This document shows positions 38,659-46,445 of a stretch of 64,000 nucleotides of DNA, piece after piece. Under the pieces are notes generated by a model. That model searched no databases and had not been told where the DNA came from. It saw only the letters and a program-made list of their open reading frames with translations. The stretch comes from Actinoplanes sandaracinus (GTDB lineage Bacteria > Actinomycetota > Actinomycetes > Mycobacteriales > Micromonosporaceae). Positions within the stretch are counted from its first letter, which is position 1. The number at the start of each line of letters is the position of its first letter. The stretch is from positions 97,650 through 161,649 of the forward strand of contig NZ_JASCTH010000004.1 of assembly GCF_030009775.1 (NCBI RefSeq), read 5' to 3'. The position numbers were made by a program, and so were the translations under genes.

Positions 38659-39825
38659 ATGCAGTTCGCCCTGGGAGTGGAATGGCGGGTCAGTAAACGC
38701 GGTCTGGTCATCGCTGGTGTCGACGGTGATGCCATGCTGCTGGAGCATCCGCGTGCCGCCGTTCTGCCCGGTCTGCTCGCTGCTAACCCAAATGCCACGG
38801 AGCTGGCTGAACGGCTTGGCGGGCCGAACAGCACCCGGCTGGTCGAGGAGATGACCCAGGCCGGCATCCTGCGCGACCCGGCCGTCGAGGCACCGTCCGC
38901 CGCGACGCCTCGACGGGTGACGGTGACCCGCTCCGGCGTCGAGGTCACCGGCATCGACCGGCCGGCGCAATGGTGCGCCCGGCACGTCCTGCCTTTACTG
39001 GTGAGCTGGCCGGGTCGGATCCTGATCGGCGCGGTTGTCGTATCCGGGATCTGGTCGCTGTTGATGGGCCGGCCGGCCGGGCCGACCGTGTCGGCGCGGC
39101 CGTGGGTGGACGCCCTGCTCGGTTTCGCGATCGGACTGGGGTGCTCGGCGCTGCACGAGTTCGCGCACTCCGTGGCCCTCGCTCACTACGGCCGCCGGTC
39201 CCGGCGGGCCGGGTTCGGCTTTTACTGGGGCGCCGTCTCCTTCTATGTGGACTCCACCGAGGCGATGACGCTGCCCCGGCGTGCCCGGGTCATCCAGGCC
39301 CTGGCCGGCCTCGCTGTCGACGTGGTCACCATCTGCCTGCTCGCGATGATCGCCCAGGTGGCCACGTCGACACTGCTCACCGCGGTGGCCTGGCGGCTGG
39401 CCGTGCTCGGGGTGGTCGACGTCGTCGCCAACCTGGCCCCGATCCTGCGGGTGGACGGCCACTGGGCGCTCGCCGACCTGCTCGACGAGCCCGACCTCGG
39501 CTCCCGCGCCCGCAGCGCCCTCGGCGACCTCCTCCGACGACGACGACGACGCGACCCTATGACCCCGGCCTGGCTGCCCTGGTACGGCGCGATCAGCCTG
39601 ACCTGCGGCGTCGGTCTGCTCGCCGCGTCCGCCTGGGTGTTCTGGTGGGCCGCCGCCGACCTCGTCATCGCACTGTTCACCGGCAACCTCGCCGAGATCG
39701 TCGTGGGTGTCCTGCTCGTCGCCCCGATCGTGGCCAGCGTCCTGTTCAGCACGCTGGGCCTCCTGCTCGAGGTCGTGCTGTCGCGGCACGCCCTGACCGA
39801 TGACCCCGCAACCGCAAGGAGGTGA
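38659..39825 (+). CDS. Intramembrane M50 (site-2-protease-like) metalloprotease with N-terminal PqqD-like domain
   Basis: This 388-residue protein starts at ATG 38659 behind AGGGGGAC. Residues 1-75 are soluble and look like the small winged-helix/PqqD-like domain of peptide-processing proteases ('LLEHPRAAVLPGLLAANPNATELAERLGG'). About six membrane helices follow. The zinc motif is HEFAH at 166-170 within a helix ('LGCSALHEFAHSVALAHYG'). The second metal-ligand motif is 'LRVDGHWALADLL' (Asp266-Gly267). This is the YydH-like arrangement seen in peptide-modification operons. Its stop codon lies inside the ribosome site of a 17-codon cationic peptide gene. Confidence 0.82.
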   Translation: MQFALGVEWRVSKRGLVIAGVDGDAMLLEHPRAAVLPGLLAANPNATELAERLGGPNSTRLVEEMTQAGILRDPAVEAPSAATPRRVTVTRSGVEVTGIDRPAQWCARHVLPLLVSWPGRILIGAVVVSGIWSLLMGRPAGPTVSARPWVDALLGFAIGLGCSALHEFAHSVALAHYGRRSRRAGFGFYWGAVSFYVDSTEAMTLPRRARVIQALAGLAVDVVTICLLAMIAQVATSTLLTAVAWRLAVLGVVDVVANLAPILRVDGHWALADLLDEPDLGSRARSALGDLLRRRRRRDPMTPAWLPWYGAISLTCGVGLLAASAWVFWWAAADLVIALFTGNLAEIVVGVLLVAPIVASVLFSTLGLLLEVVLSRHALTDDPATARR

Positions 39826-39827
39826 TC
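39816..39827 (+). promoter_or_regulatory. Full-length anti-Shine-Dalgarno match
   Basis: AAGGAGGTGATC is a 12-base perfect complement to the conserved 3' end of 16S rRNA. The GGAGG core lies 7 bases before ATG 39830. Such an extended match is rare and argues that the tiny downstream frame is strongly translated. Confidence 0.85.
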
Positions 39828-39829
39828 TC

Positions 39830-39883
39830 ATGCTCCGACGACTCGTCCGCCGTCTGTCGCGCGGCGTTCGCGTGCGCTTCTGA
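39830..39883 (+). CDS. 17-residue arginine-rich cationic peptide
   Basis: The frame encodes MLRRLVRRLSRGVRVRF, with seven arginines, no acidic residue, and a LRRLVRRL pattern that makes an amphipathic helix. It begins 4 bases after the M50 protease stop, has an ideal ribosome site, and is followed 11 bases later by a strong terminator, so it is the last gene of a two-gene operon. It could be an antimicrobial or signalling peptide, a protease substrate, or an expression-linked leader. No known peptide family was recognised. Confidence 0.6.
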   Translation: MLRRLVRRLSRGVRVRF

Positions 39884-39894
39884 CCAAGGCAAGC

Positions 39895-39929
39895 GGGTGA
39901 GGCTCGGATCGCGTGTCCGGGCCTCACCC
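39895..39929 (+). terminator. Rho-independent terminator after the peptide gene
   Basis: A 14-bp stem (39895-39908 with 39916-39929, one G-T wobble) with a 7-base loop is followed by the T-rich run TTTCTGTCCTT. Confidence 0.8.
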
Positions 39930-39981
39930 TTTCTGTCCTTGCTGCAGATCGACTCCCCGCCGATGAGACGGTGGGCACACT

Positions 39982-40335
39982 CTTCTTCAGGTCACCGGTC
40001 TCGTCGACCACGAGAACACCGTCGGGATCAGCGAGGCGGTCGACGACGACTCGCCGCACGTCGTCACGCACGGCGTCGACGTCCCACTTCGCCCGGTACA
40101 GCAACCGTTGCATCGCATCAGGCCGGCCATGCCCGGCCTGCTCCGCCAACTGCCAGCAGGTCTTGATCTGTAGGTCGGCGAGCGGGCCGGTGACGAACCC
40201 GGCGGCCGCTCGGCGGGGTTCGACCCGGCAGAACCGGCCCGCGATCGAGTCGGTCACCAGGTCGATGGTTCGCTGCCACTGGGCAGGCTCTACGCCATGG
40301 CTCTCGGCCACCGCAAGGTCTGATGTCGTGTCCAC
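39982..40335 (-). pseudogene. Truncated IS701-like transposase, N-terminal fragment
   Basis: From ATG 40335 about 118 residues match the start of IS701-type transposases: 'QWQRTIDLVTDSIAGRFCRVEPRRAAAGFVTGPLADL', 'RPDAMQRLLYRAKWDVDAVRDDVRRVV', 'GVLVVDETGDLKK'. Similarity stops right after GDLKK at about 39982, and the rest of the enzyme is missing. It is a dead IS remnant between the peptide operon and the sigma factor gene. Confidence 0.82.
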
Positions 40336-40370
40336 AACGCACAGACGGTCGCTGAGATTAACATCGAGCC

Positions 40371-41315
40371 ATGCCGGTCGGTGTGTGTGAGCTCGAGGTG
40401 TTCGAGGGCGCCAGGGCGCGGTTGGAGGCGATCGCGTACCGCCTGCTGGGGTCGGCGAGCGATGCCGAGGACGTGGTGCAGGACACGTTCCTGCGTTGGC
40501 AGTCCGTCGAGCGAGAGCTCATCGAGACGCCCGAGGCATGGCTGACGAAGGTACTCACCAACCTCTGCCTCAACCGACTCACCTCGGCGCGGGCCAGGCG
40601 GGAGACCTATGTGGGCCAGTGGCTACCCGAGCCGGTCTTCGCCGGGGACCGGATGCTCGGCCCGGCCGAGACCGCGGAGCAGCGTGAATCGGTCTCGATC
40701 GCGATGCTCACGCTGATGGAGCGGCTCTCGGCCACGGAACGCGTCGTGTACGTGCTGCGCGAGGCGTTCGGTTACTCGCACGGCGAGATCGCCGAGGTGC
40801 TCGACCTCACCGAGTCGAACTGCCAGCAGATCTACCGGCGTGCCAAGCAGCACCTGGCCGCCGGCCGCCGCCGGGTGGAGGTCGCGCCGGCCGCGGCCCG
40901 CAAGATCGTCGAGGAGTTCCTCGCCGCGGCGCTCAGCGGCAGGACCGAGGCACTGGTGCGGATGCTGACCGACGACGCGGTCCACGTGGGCGACGGCGGG
41001 GGCGTGGTCTTCTCGCTGCCGTTGCCGATCACCGGTGCGCTGCGGGTGGCGAGGTTCCTGCGCGGGCTGTTCGAACCCAGCGCGGCCAAGTGGGAGATGA
41101 TCGGCGGTCGACCCGTCCTGTTCGCGGCGGTCGCCAACGGCGTACCCGCGCTGGTGCTGATGGTCGGGGACCGGGTCGCCACCGTCGTCTCGCTGGACGT
41201 GACCGACGACGGCATCGCGGCCATCCACACCCAGGCGAACCCCGGCAAGCTCGAACGCGCGACCCGCCAGTGGGCCACCTCCGAACACGGGGAACCGCTC
41301 ATCGACAACTGGTGA
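40371..41315 (+). CDS. sigJ: ECF41-family sigma factor (SigJ-like)
   Basis: This 314-residue protein has sigma region 2 ('ARLEAIAYRLLGSASDAEDVVQDTFLRWQ'), region 4 ('LSATERVVYVLREAFGYSHGEIAEVLDLTESNCQQIYRRAKQHL'), and a SnoaL-like C-terminal extension of about 130 residues. The WLPEP linker motif is present ('VGQWLPEPVF'). DGGG occurs as 'GDGGGVVF', and the C-terminal NPDKL motif as NPGKL. ECF41 factors have no anti-sigma partner; the extension regulates activity. They are typically encoded next to an oxidoreductase, as here. Confidence 0.92.
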   Translation: MPVGVCELEVFEGARARLEAIAYRLLGSASDAEDVVQDTFLRWQSVERELIETPEAWLTKVLTNLCLNRLTSARARRETYVGQWLPEPVFAGDRMLGPAETAEQRESVSIAMLTLMERLSATERVVYVLREAFGYSHGEIAEVLDLTESNCQQIYRRAKQHLAAGRRRVEVAPAAARKIVEEFLAAALSGRTEALVRMLTDDAVHVGDGGGVVFSLPLPITGALRVARFLRGLFEPSAAKWEMIGGRPVLFAAVANGVPALVLMVGDRVATVVSLDVTDDGIAAIHTQANPGKLERATRQWATSEHGEPLIDNW

Positions 41316-41396
41316 CCTGGATCACAGCTCGCCGCTGTCAGGTTTCGTGCCGCTGTCCGGTTCAGGAAGCGACACCAGCCAGACAGGAGTGAGACC

Positions 41397-42581
41397 ATGA
41401 CGCACAAGATCGTCGTTCTCGGGGCCGGATACGCCGGAGCCAACGCCGCCACGCGCCTGGCCAAGCGGCTGCACCCGGCCGACACCGAGATCACCCTCGT
41501 CAACGCCGATCCCGAGTTCGTGGAGCGCGTCCGCATGCACCAGCTCGCGACCGGTCAGGACCTCACGCCTCGCCTGCTGACCGACGTCCTCGCGGGCACG
41601 GGCGTGCGGGTGCGGCTGGCGTGGGTCACCGCCGTTGACGCCGAGCGCAAGACCGTCAGCATCGTCGAGGACGGCGGCGCCGCCGAGATCGCCTACGACA
41701 CGCTCGTCTACGCCCTGGGCAGCGCCGCCGCGGACCATGGAGTTCCCGGCGTCACCGAGCACGCTCACGACATCGCCGGAAAGCAGTCCGCGCTGCGGCT
41801 GCGGGCGCGTCTGGCCGACCTCGCCGCGGGCGCGGTCGTGCTGGTCGTCGGTGGTGGCCTCACCGGCATCGAAGCCGCCACCGAGATCGCCGAGGCCCGG
41901 CCGGACCTGGAGGTCTCTCTCGCCGCCCGCGGCGGCCTCGGCGACTGGCTGAGCGAGAAGGCCCGGCGCCACCTGCGCGCGGCATTCGACCGGCTCGGCA
42001 TCACCGTGCACGAGCACACCGACATCGCGGCTGTCGAGCCGGCGGGCGCGGTCACCGCCGACGGCCGCGCGATCCCGGCCCAGGTGACCGTCTGGACGGC
42101 CGGCTTCGCCGTCCACCCCATCGCCGCGGCCACGACCCTGGAGGTTTCCGCGACAGGGCAGATCGTCGTCGACGACACGATGCGGTCGGTCTCGCACGGG
42201 GACGTCTACGCCGTGGGCGATGCGGCGCTCGCGTCGGGCGCGAACGGCACACCACTGCGGATGTCCTGCGCCTCGGGAGTCCCCTCGGCCCACCTGGCAG
42301 CCGACGCCATCGCCGCACGCCTGACCGGACGCCGGCTCCCCCAGAACAAGATCGGCTACCTCGGTCAGTGCATCAGCCTCGGCCGCCGCGACGCCATCGT
42401 GCAGTGGGTGACCCCGGACGACCAGCCCAAACCGTCGGCGGTCACCGGCAAGACGGCCGCACGCATCAAGGAGATGATCTGCAAGAGCGCGGCCTGGAGC
42501 GTCTCCCACCCGACATCGATGCTCCCGAGCCGTCGCCGCCACACCCACCTCGCCGAGGAGCCTTCCGCGATCACCGCATGA
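41397..42581 (+). CDS. NDH-2-like NAD(P)/FAD-dependent oxidoreductase
   Basis: This 394-residue protein has two dinucleotide-binding folds: 'KIVVLGAGYAGANAATRLAKRL' at the N-terminus and 'AVVLVVGGGLTGIEAATEIAE' near 145. It also has the FAD ATG/GD motif 'GDVYAVGDAALA'. The likely donor is NAD(P)H; the acceptor is unknown. It is the probable target of the ECF41 sigma factor encoded 81 bases upstream. A direct repeat CGCTGTC(A/C)GGTT spaced 18 bp (41333-41344 and 41351-41362) lies in its promoter region. Confidence 0.88.
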   Translation: MTHKIVVLGAGYAGANAATRLAKRLHPADTEITLVNADPEFVERVRMHQLATGQDLTPRLLTDVLAGTGVRVRLAWVTAVDAERKTVSIVEDGGAAEIAYDTLVYALGSAAADHGVPGVTEHAHDIAGKQSALRLRARLADLAAGAVVLVVGGGLTGIEAATEIAEARPDLEVSLAARGGLGDWLSEKARRHLRAAFDRLGITVHEHTDIAAVEPAGAVTADGRAIPAQVTVWTAGFAVHPIAAATTLEVSATGQIVVDDTMRSVSHGDVYAVGDAALASGANGTPLRMSCASGVPSAHLAADAIAARLTGRRLPQNKIGYLGQCISLGRRDAIVQWVTPDDQPKPSAVTGKTAARIKEMICKSAAWSVSHPTSMLPSRRRHTHLAEEPSAITA

Positions 42582-42589
42582 CACCCCAC

Positions 42590-42625
42590 ACCGCACGGGC
42601 GTAGCCGGCACGGCCTCCGTGCGGT
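42590..42625 (+). terminator. Terminator after the oxidoreductase gene
   Basis: ACCGCACGG (42590-42598) pairs with CCGTGCGGT (42617-42625), 8 bases after the stop. The gap 42626-42895 contains only a probable transposase scrap. Confidence 0.6.
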
Positions 42626-42758
42626 GGTGGCCGCCCTGGAGATTGGCCGCGGCTCGTGGACCGCCATGCTCGACGCGGTCCGGCTGCCACCAGCCGCGGA
42701 CGTCACGAGGCTCACCTGCGCGCAGATCCGACAGCTCCTCGACCGACTGACCGCTCCC
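42624..42758 (+). pseudogene. Possible transposase scrap
   Basis: About 45 codons read 'VAALEIGRGSWTAMLDAVRLPPAADVTRLTCAQIRQLLDRLTA'. This resembles an internal segment of a large DDE transposase family common in actinobacteria, quoted from memory. No start, stop context or remaining domain is present. It could be chance. Confidence 0.3.
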
Positions 42759-42895
42759 GCCCACCGCCGCCGCGGTCTCGGCAGCACGGTCATGCGCACC
42801 CTCAGCCACCACGCAGCGCCGCTCGGCATGCGCGGCCGGCCTGCCCGGCGAAGGCCGTCACGGCCGGGGACCTGTCGCGCGACGACCATGAACGA

Positions 42896-42923
42896 ACAGG
42901 CCCGCGGTCGTCCGCGGGCCTGT
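42896..42923. terminator. Perfect 12-bp terminator hairpin
   Basis: ACAGGCCCGCGG-TCGT-CCGCGGGCCTGT, 15 bases beyond the stop of the minus-strand ABC operon. Confidence 0.8.
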
Positions 42924-42938
42924 CGTGTTCGGCGGGTG

Positions 42939-43649
42939 TCAGCTGGTCTCGCCGGCCAGGCTGAAGGAGCCGAGGCGGTTGATGGCGGCGATCGTGCCGA
43001 GAACGATGAAGACCGCGCTCATCACCAGGGCCGTGGTGAGGCCGACCGAGGACTCGATCATCGTGGTCGGAGCGATCTTGTCGGTGATGGTGACGACGTA
43101 CTGCCCGACGGCCAGGACCTTGGTGCCGCTGACGAAGTTTCCGAGCAGCCCCTCCCAGACCAGGATGTAGACCAGGCCGACCAGCACCGGGCGGCGGCTG
43201 AGCAGGCTGAACAGCAGGAACAGCGCGGAGTAGGCGAGCGCGCCGACCAGGGACGCGACGGCCAGGGCGGCACCAAGTTTCGCCGAGCCGGCCAGCAGGC
43301 CGGTGAGGAACAGCGGCACGGCCGACACCACGGTGGTGACCGTGGCCGCCACCGCGTACTTCGCCAGGATGATGTCGCGGCGGGGCAACGGCTTCGTCAG
43401 GATGTGGACGATCGTGCCGTCGTCGACCTCGGAACCGAGGACACCGGTGCCGACGATGAGGGCCACGACCGGAAGCACCACGGTGAGGCCGAGACCGACG
43501 ATCACGGCGCGGCCCCACTGGTCGGGCGACACGTCGTACGCCCGGCAGAGCAGGGCCAGGCCGACCAGCAGGATCGGCAGGGGCAGGAGCAGCAGCGCCC
43601 GCCGGCGGCCGAAGAGGCCGCGCGCGGTGATGAAAGCGACCGTGGACAT
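42939..43649 (-). CDS. ABC-2 type permease subunit
   Basis: This 236-residue, six-helix membrane protein ('LLLLPLPILLVGLALLCRAY', 'VIVGLGLTVVLPVVALIVGTGVLGSEVDDGTIVHILTKPLPRRDIILAKY') carries the typical ABC-2 coupling-helix region TKPLPRRDI. It pairs with the ATPase just upstream, whose stop overlaps its ATG by one base. It is the last gene of the four-gene exporter operon. Confidence 0.87.
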   Translation of the reverse strand: MSTVAFITARGLFGRRRALLLLPLPILLVGLALLCRAYDVSPDQWGRAVIVGLGLTVVLPVVALIVGTGVLGSEVDDGTIVHILTKPLPRRDIILAKYAVAATVTTVVSAVPLFLTGLLAGSAKLGAALAVASLVGALAYSALFLLFSLLSRRPVLVGLVYILVWEGLLGNFVSGTKVLAVGQYVVTITDKIAPTTMIESSVGLTTALVMSAVFIVLGTIAAINRLGSFSLAGETS

Positions 43650-44599
43650 CAGCCCTCCAGCAGGTAGGAGAAGACGCTCTCCAGGGATTCGTCGGACGGC
43701 AGCAACTGGTGCAGACGAATGCCCTGGTCGAGAGCGATGCGGGGCAGCGCCCGGGTGAAGCTGCCGTAATCGGAGGCCCGCACGGTGAGTCCGGTGGCCT
43801 CGATCTCGATGCCGGCCACGGACTTCTCCGCGATCAGCGCGACGGCCAGCCTGCGGTCGTCGGAGCTGCGCACGGCGAAGACGTGCGGCCGGTTGGTCAT
43901 CAGCCGGCGGATCTTGCGGTAGTCGCCGGAGGCGGCGAGCCGGCCGGCGACGATCACCTGGACCAGGCCGGCGACCTGCTCGACCTCTTCCAGGATGTGC
44001 GAGCTGAACAGGATGGTGTGGCCGCGGTCGCCGAGCGAGTGCAGCAGCTCCATCATGTGCATGCGCTGGCGCGGGTCCATGCCGTTGAACGGTTCGTCCA
44101 GCAGCAGGACGCGCGGCTCGTGGACGAGCGCGGCCGCGACCCGGGTGCGCTGGCGCATGCCTTTGGAGAACGTCTCGATCCGGCGCTCGGCGGCACCGGT
44201 CATCTCGACCAGTTCCAGCGCCCGCTGGGCGGCGGCGGCCGGGTCGCGCAGTTTCTGCATCTTGGCGCAGGCCGTCACGAACTGGCGGGCGGTCAGATAG
44301 CCGTGCACCGCCTCCCGCTCGGTCACCAGGCCGAGCGTGCTGTAGACGCTCGGGTTGCGCCAGGTGGGGTGGCCGTCGATGGTCACCGTGCCGCGGGAGG
44401 GCGCCAGGAAGCCGGCCATCATGTGCAGCACGGTGGTCTTGCCGGCGCCGTTCGGGCCGAGCAGGCCGGTCACGCCGGGGCGGAGCGACATGGTGATGTC
44501 GTTGACCGCCACCACGTTGCCGTACCAGCGGGAGACGTTGGTCAGTTCGACGGCGCCGGTCGTGGCGACGGTCTCGGCCGGGAGGGTCTGGGTGGTCAC
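43649..44599 (-). CDS. ABC transporter ATP-binding protein
   Basis: This 316-residue ATPase starts at GTG 44599, overlapping the permease stop (GTGA). Walker A is 'GLLGPNGAGKTTVLHMMAG', the signature 'FSKGMRQRTRVAAALVHEP', Walker B 'VLLLDEPFNGMD' and the switch histidine lies in 'LFSSHILEEVEQ'. A C-terminal ~90-residue regulatory part follows. It energises ABC-2 export together with the permeases at 42939 and/or 44596. Substrate unknown. Confidence 0.93.
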   Translation of the reverse strand: MTTQTLPAETVATTGAVELTNVSRWYGNVVAVNDITMSLRPGVTGLLGPNGAGKTTVLHMMAGFLAPSRGTVTIDGHPTWRNPSVYSTLGLVTEREAVHGYLTARQFVTACAKMQKLRDPAAAAQRALELVEMTGAAERRIETFSKGMRQRTRVAAALVHEPRVLLLDEPFNGMDPRQRMHMMELLHSLGDRGHTILFSSHILEEVEQVAGLVQVIVAGRLAASGDYRKIRRLMTNRPHVFAVRSSDDRRLAVALIAEKSVAGIEIEATGLTVRASDYGSFTRALPRIALDQGIRLHQLLPSDESLESVFSYLLEG

Positions 44600-45459
44600 A
44601 GCGAGGCCACCTTCCGGTAGCGGGCCAGCAGGAGCAGGACGCAGGAGACGATCAGGCAGAACGCCTCGATGCCGTAGATCGGGCCGAACCGGCCCAGATC
44701 CCACTCGGCGTCCGCTCCGCCGCCGAGCCACTGGCCGACACCGGCGATCAGGAACATCGGGCTGGTCAGGCCGGCGAGGCTGTTGGCCGTGGTGGAGGGC
44801 AGCGACATGAACACGCCGAAGATCGGGGTGGTCATCATGAAGACCGCCACGATGCCGCCGGCCGCGAACGCCTGCTTGCCGGTGAAGGAGGCCACCAGCA
44901 GCCCGATGCCGGCGAACATCAGCGCCCAGAGCAGGCTGTACCCCAACCCGGGCACCAGGTCGCCGAGCTCGTTCCACACGCCGCGGAAGCCGTCCTTGGT
45001 GGTGAACGCCGCGCCGAGGAACATGATGAACTGCGGCACACCGAGCAGCAGCCACATCGACGTGGTCATGGCGGCGTACTTGGCGAGAACGTAGTCGGCG
45101 GCGCGCAGCGGCCGGCTGAAGTAGAGCGGGAGCGTGTTGGACCGCAGATCACGGGAGACCAGCTGGGGCGCCACGATCGCGACGAAGAAGATGATCAAAA
45201 GGCTCATCTGGTCGGCGAACTGCATGTAGGTGAAGATCACCTGGCCGGTCTGGGACCGGATGGCGGCCAGGATCACCGCGACCAGCAGCATGATGCCCGC
45301 CACCAGCCACGGGAAGATCTTCGCTTTCGCCGAGCGGCCCAGGCCGAAGGCGGCCCGCAGTCCCTGCACGTAGAGCGCCTGCTGCAGGGCCAGACGGCCC
45401 AGTCGCGGACCCCGGTAACGCTGGTATCCAATGTCATGGATGACGCCGGCCTCAGACAT
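44596..45459 (-). CDS. ABC-2 type permease subunit
   Basis: This is the 287-residue paralogue of the orphan at 37377-38240, with about six membrane helices. Its ATG at 45459 overlaps the upstream ATPase stop. Its place between two ATPase genes suggests that the operon encodes two ATPase/permease pairs acting together. Confidence 0.9.
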   Translation of the reverse strand: MSEAGVIHDIGYQRYRGPRLGRLALQQALYVQGLRAAFGLGRSAKAKIFPWLVAGIMLLVAVILAAIRSQTGQVIFTYMQFADQMSLLIIFFVAIVAPQLVSRDLRSNTLPLYFSRPLRAADYVLAKYAAMTTSMWLLLGVPQFIMFLGAAFTTKDGFRGVWNELGDLVPGLGYSLLWALMFAGIGLLVASFTGKQAFAAGGIVAVFMMTTPIFGVFMSLPSTTANSLAGLTSPMFLIAGVGQWLGGGADAEWDLGRFGPIYGIEAFCLIVSCVLLLLARYRKVASL

Positions 45460-46366
45460 CGGCGGTCTCCTTCTTGGTGAAGAGCTCGGCGACGCGGTGC
45501 CGGCGCTGGTCGAGGCGGTGCAGGTTGAGGTCGAGGTCGGCGACGGCCCGCAGGATCCGGTCGTACGAGCTGTCCGACTCCATCGGCACCAGCAGCATCC
45601 GCCCGTCTCGGGTGACCTGCAGGCCCATTCCGGTGAGGGCGGCCGCGAGATCGTCCGTACCGTCGCTGACCTCGACCGCCAGGATGTCGGAGGCCTCCGT
45701 CATCGAGGAGATGCGGTCGGCGCGCAGCAGACGGCCGCCTTCGATGGCGATGAGCGAGTCGCAGATCCGCTCCACCTCGCCGAGCAGGTGCGAGCAGACC
45801 ACGACGGAGATGCCGAACTCGTTGCCGATCCGGTGGATCAGGGCGAGCATGGCGTCGCGGCCGGCCGGGTCGAGGCCGTTGGTGGGCTCGTCGAGCAGCA
45901 GCAGATCGGGGTCGTGCACGAGCGCCTGGGCCAGCTTGACCCGCTGCTTCATGCCGGTGGAGTACCCACCGATCTGGCGGTACCGCTCCTCGTAGAGGCC
46001 GACGTGCCGCAGGGCCTCGGAGGCCCGCTCCCGGGCGGCGGTCTTGGGCAGCCCGCTCATCCGGCCCAGGTGGGTGACGAACTCCGATGCCGAGACGTCC
46101 CCGGGGAGGCAGTCGTTCTCCGGCATGTAGCCGACCCGCGCGCGGACCTGGTCGGTCTCGGTGACCGGGTCGAGGTCGAAGACACGGACGGTGCCGCCGC
46201 TGGGCGGCACCAGCCCGAGCATGATTTTGATGAAGGTGCTCTTGCCGGCGCCGTTGGCGCCGACGAGGCCGATGACGCCGGCGTCGACGGCGACGGTCAG
46301 GTCCGCGAGGGCGTTCACCCCGCCGCCGTACGTCTTGGTCAACCCGTCCGTAACGATGATGGTCAC
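45452..46366 (-). CDS. ABC transporter ATP-binding protein
   Basis: This 304-residue ATPase has Walker A 'GLVGANGAGKSTFIKIMLG', signature 'YSTGMKQRVKLAQALVHDP', Walker B 'LLLLDEPTNGLDPAGRD' and 'VVCSHLLGEVERI'. It is the first gene of the exporter operon. Its C-terminal codons (LFTKKETADV) are also found as a relic upstream of the orphan permease at ~38240-38270. Confidence 0.93.
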   Translation of the reverse strand: MTIIVTDGLTKTYGGGVNALADLTVAVDAGVIGLVGANGAGKSTFIKIMLGLVPPSGGTVRVFDLDPVTETDQVRARVGYMPENDCLPGDVSASEFVTHLGRMSGLPKTAARERASEALRHVGLYEERYRQIGGYSTGMKQRVKLAQALVHDPDLLLLDEPTNGLDPAGRDAMLALIHRIGNEFGISVVVCSHLLGEVERICDSLIAIEGGRLLRADRISSMTEASDILAVEVSDGTDDLAAALTGMGLQVTRDGRMLLVPMESDSSYDRILRAVADLDLNLHRLDQRRHRVAELFTKKETADV

Positions 46367-46445
46367 GGCCTCAGCCTAAGAACCACCCGCACCTCGATGG
46401 ATCGGGAAATCCCCTGAGCCGCTCTCAGGGTCTCTCAGCCGGCTC

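Noticed and set aside
42603..43667. Plus-strand frame across the ABC permease
   Set aside because: It is an antisense shadow, and its Gly/Asp/Gln-rich translation has no family resemblance.
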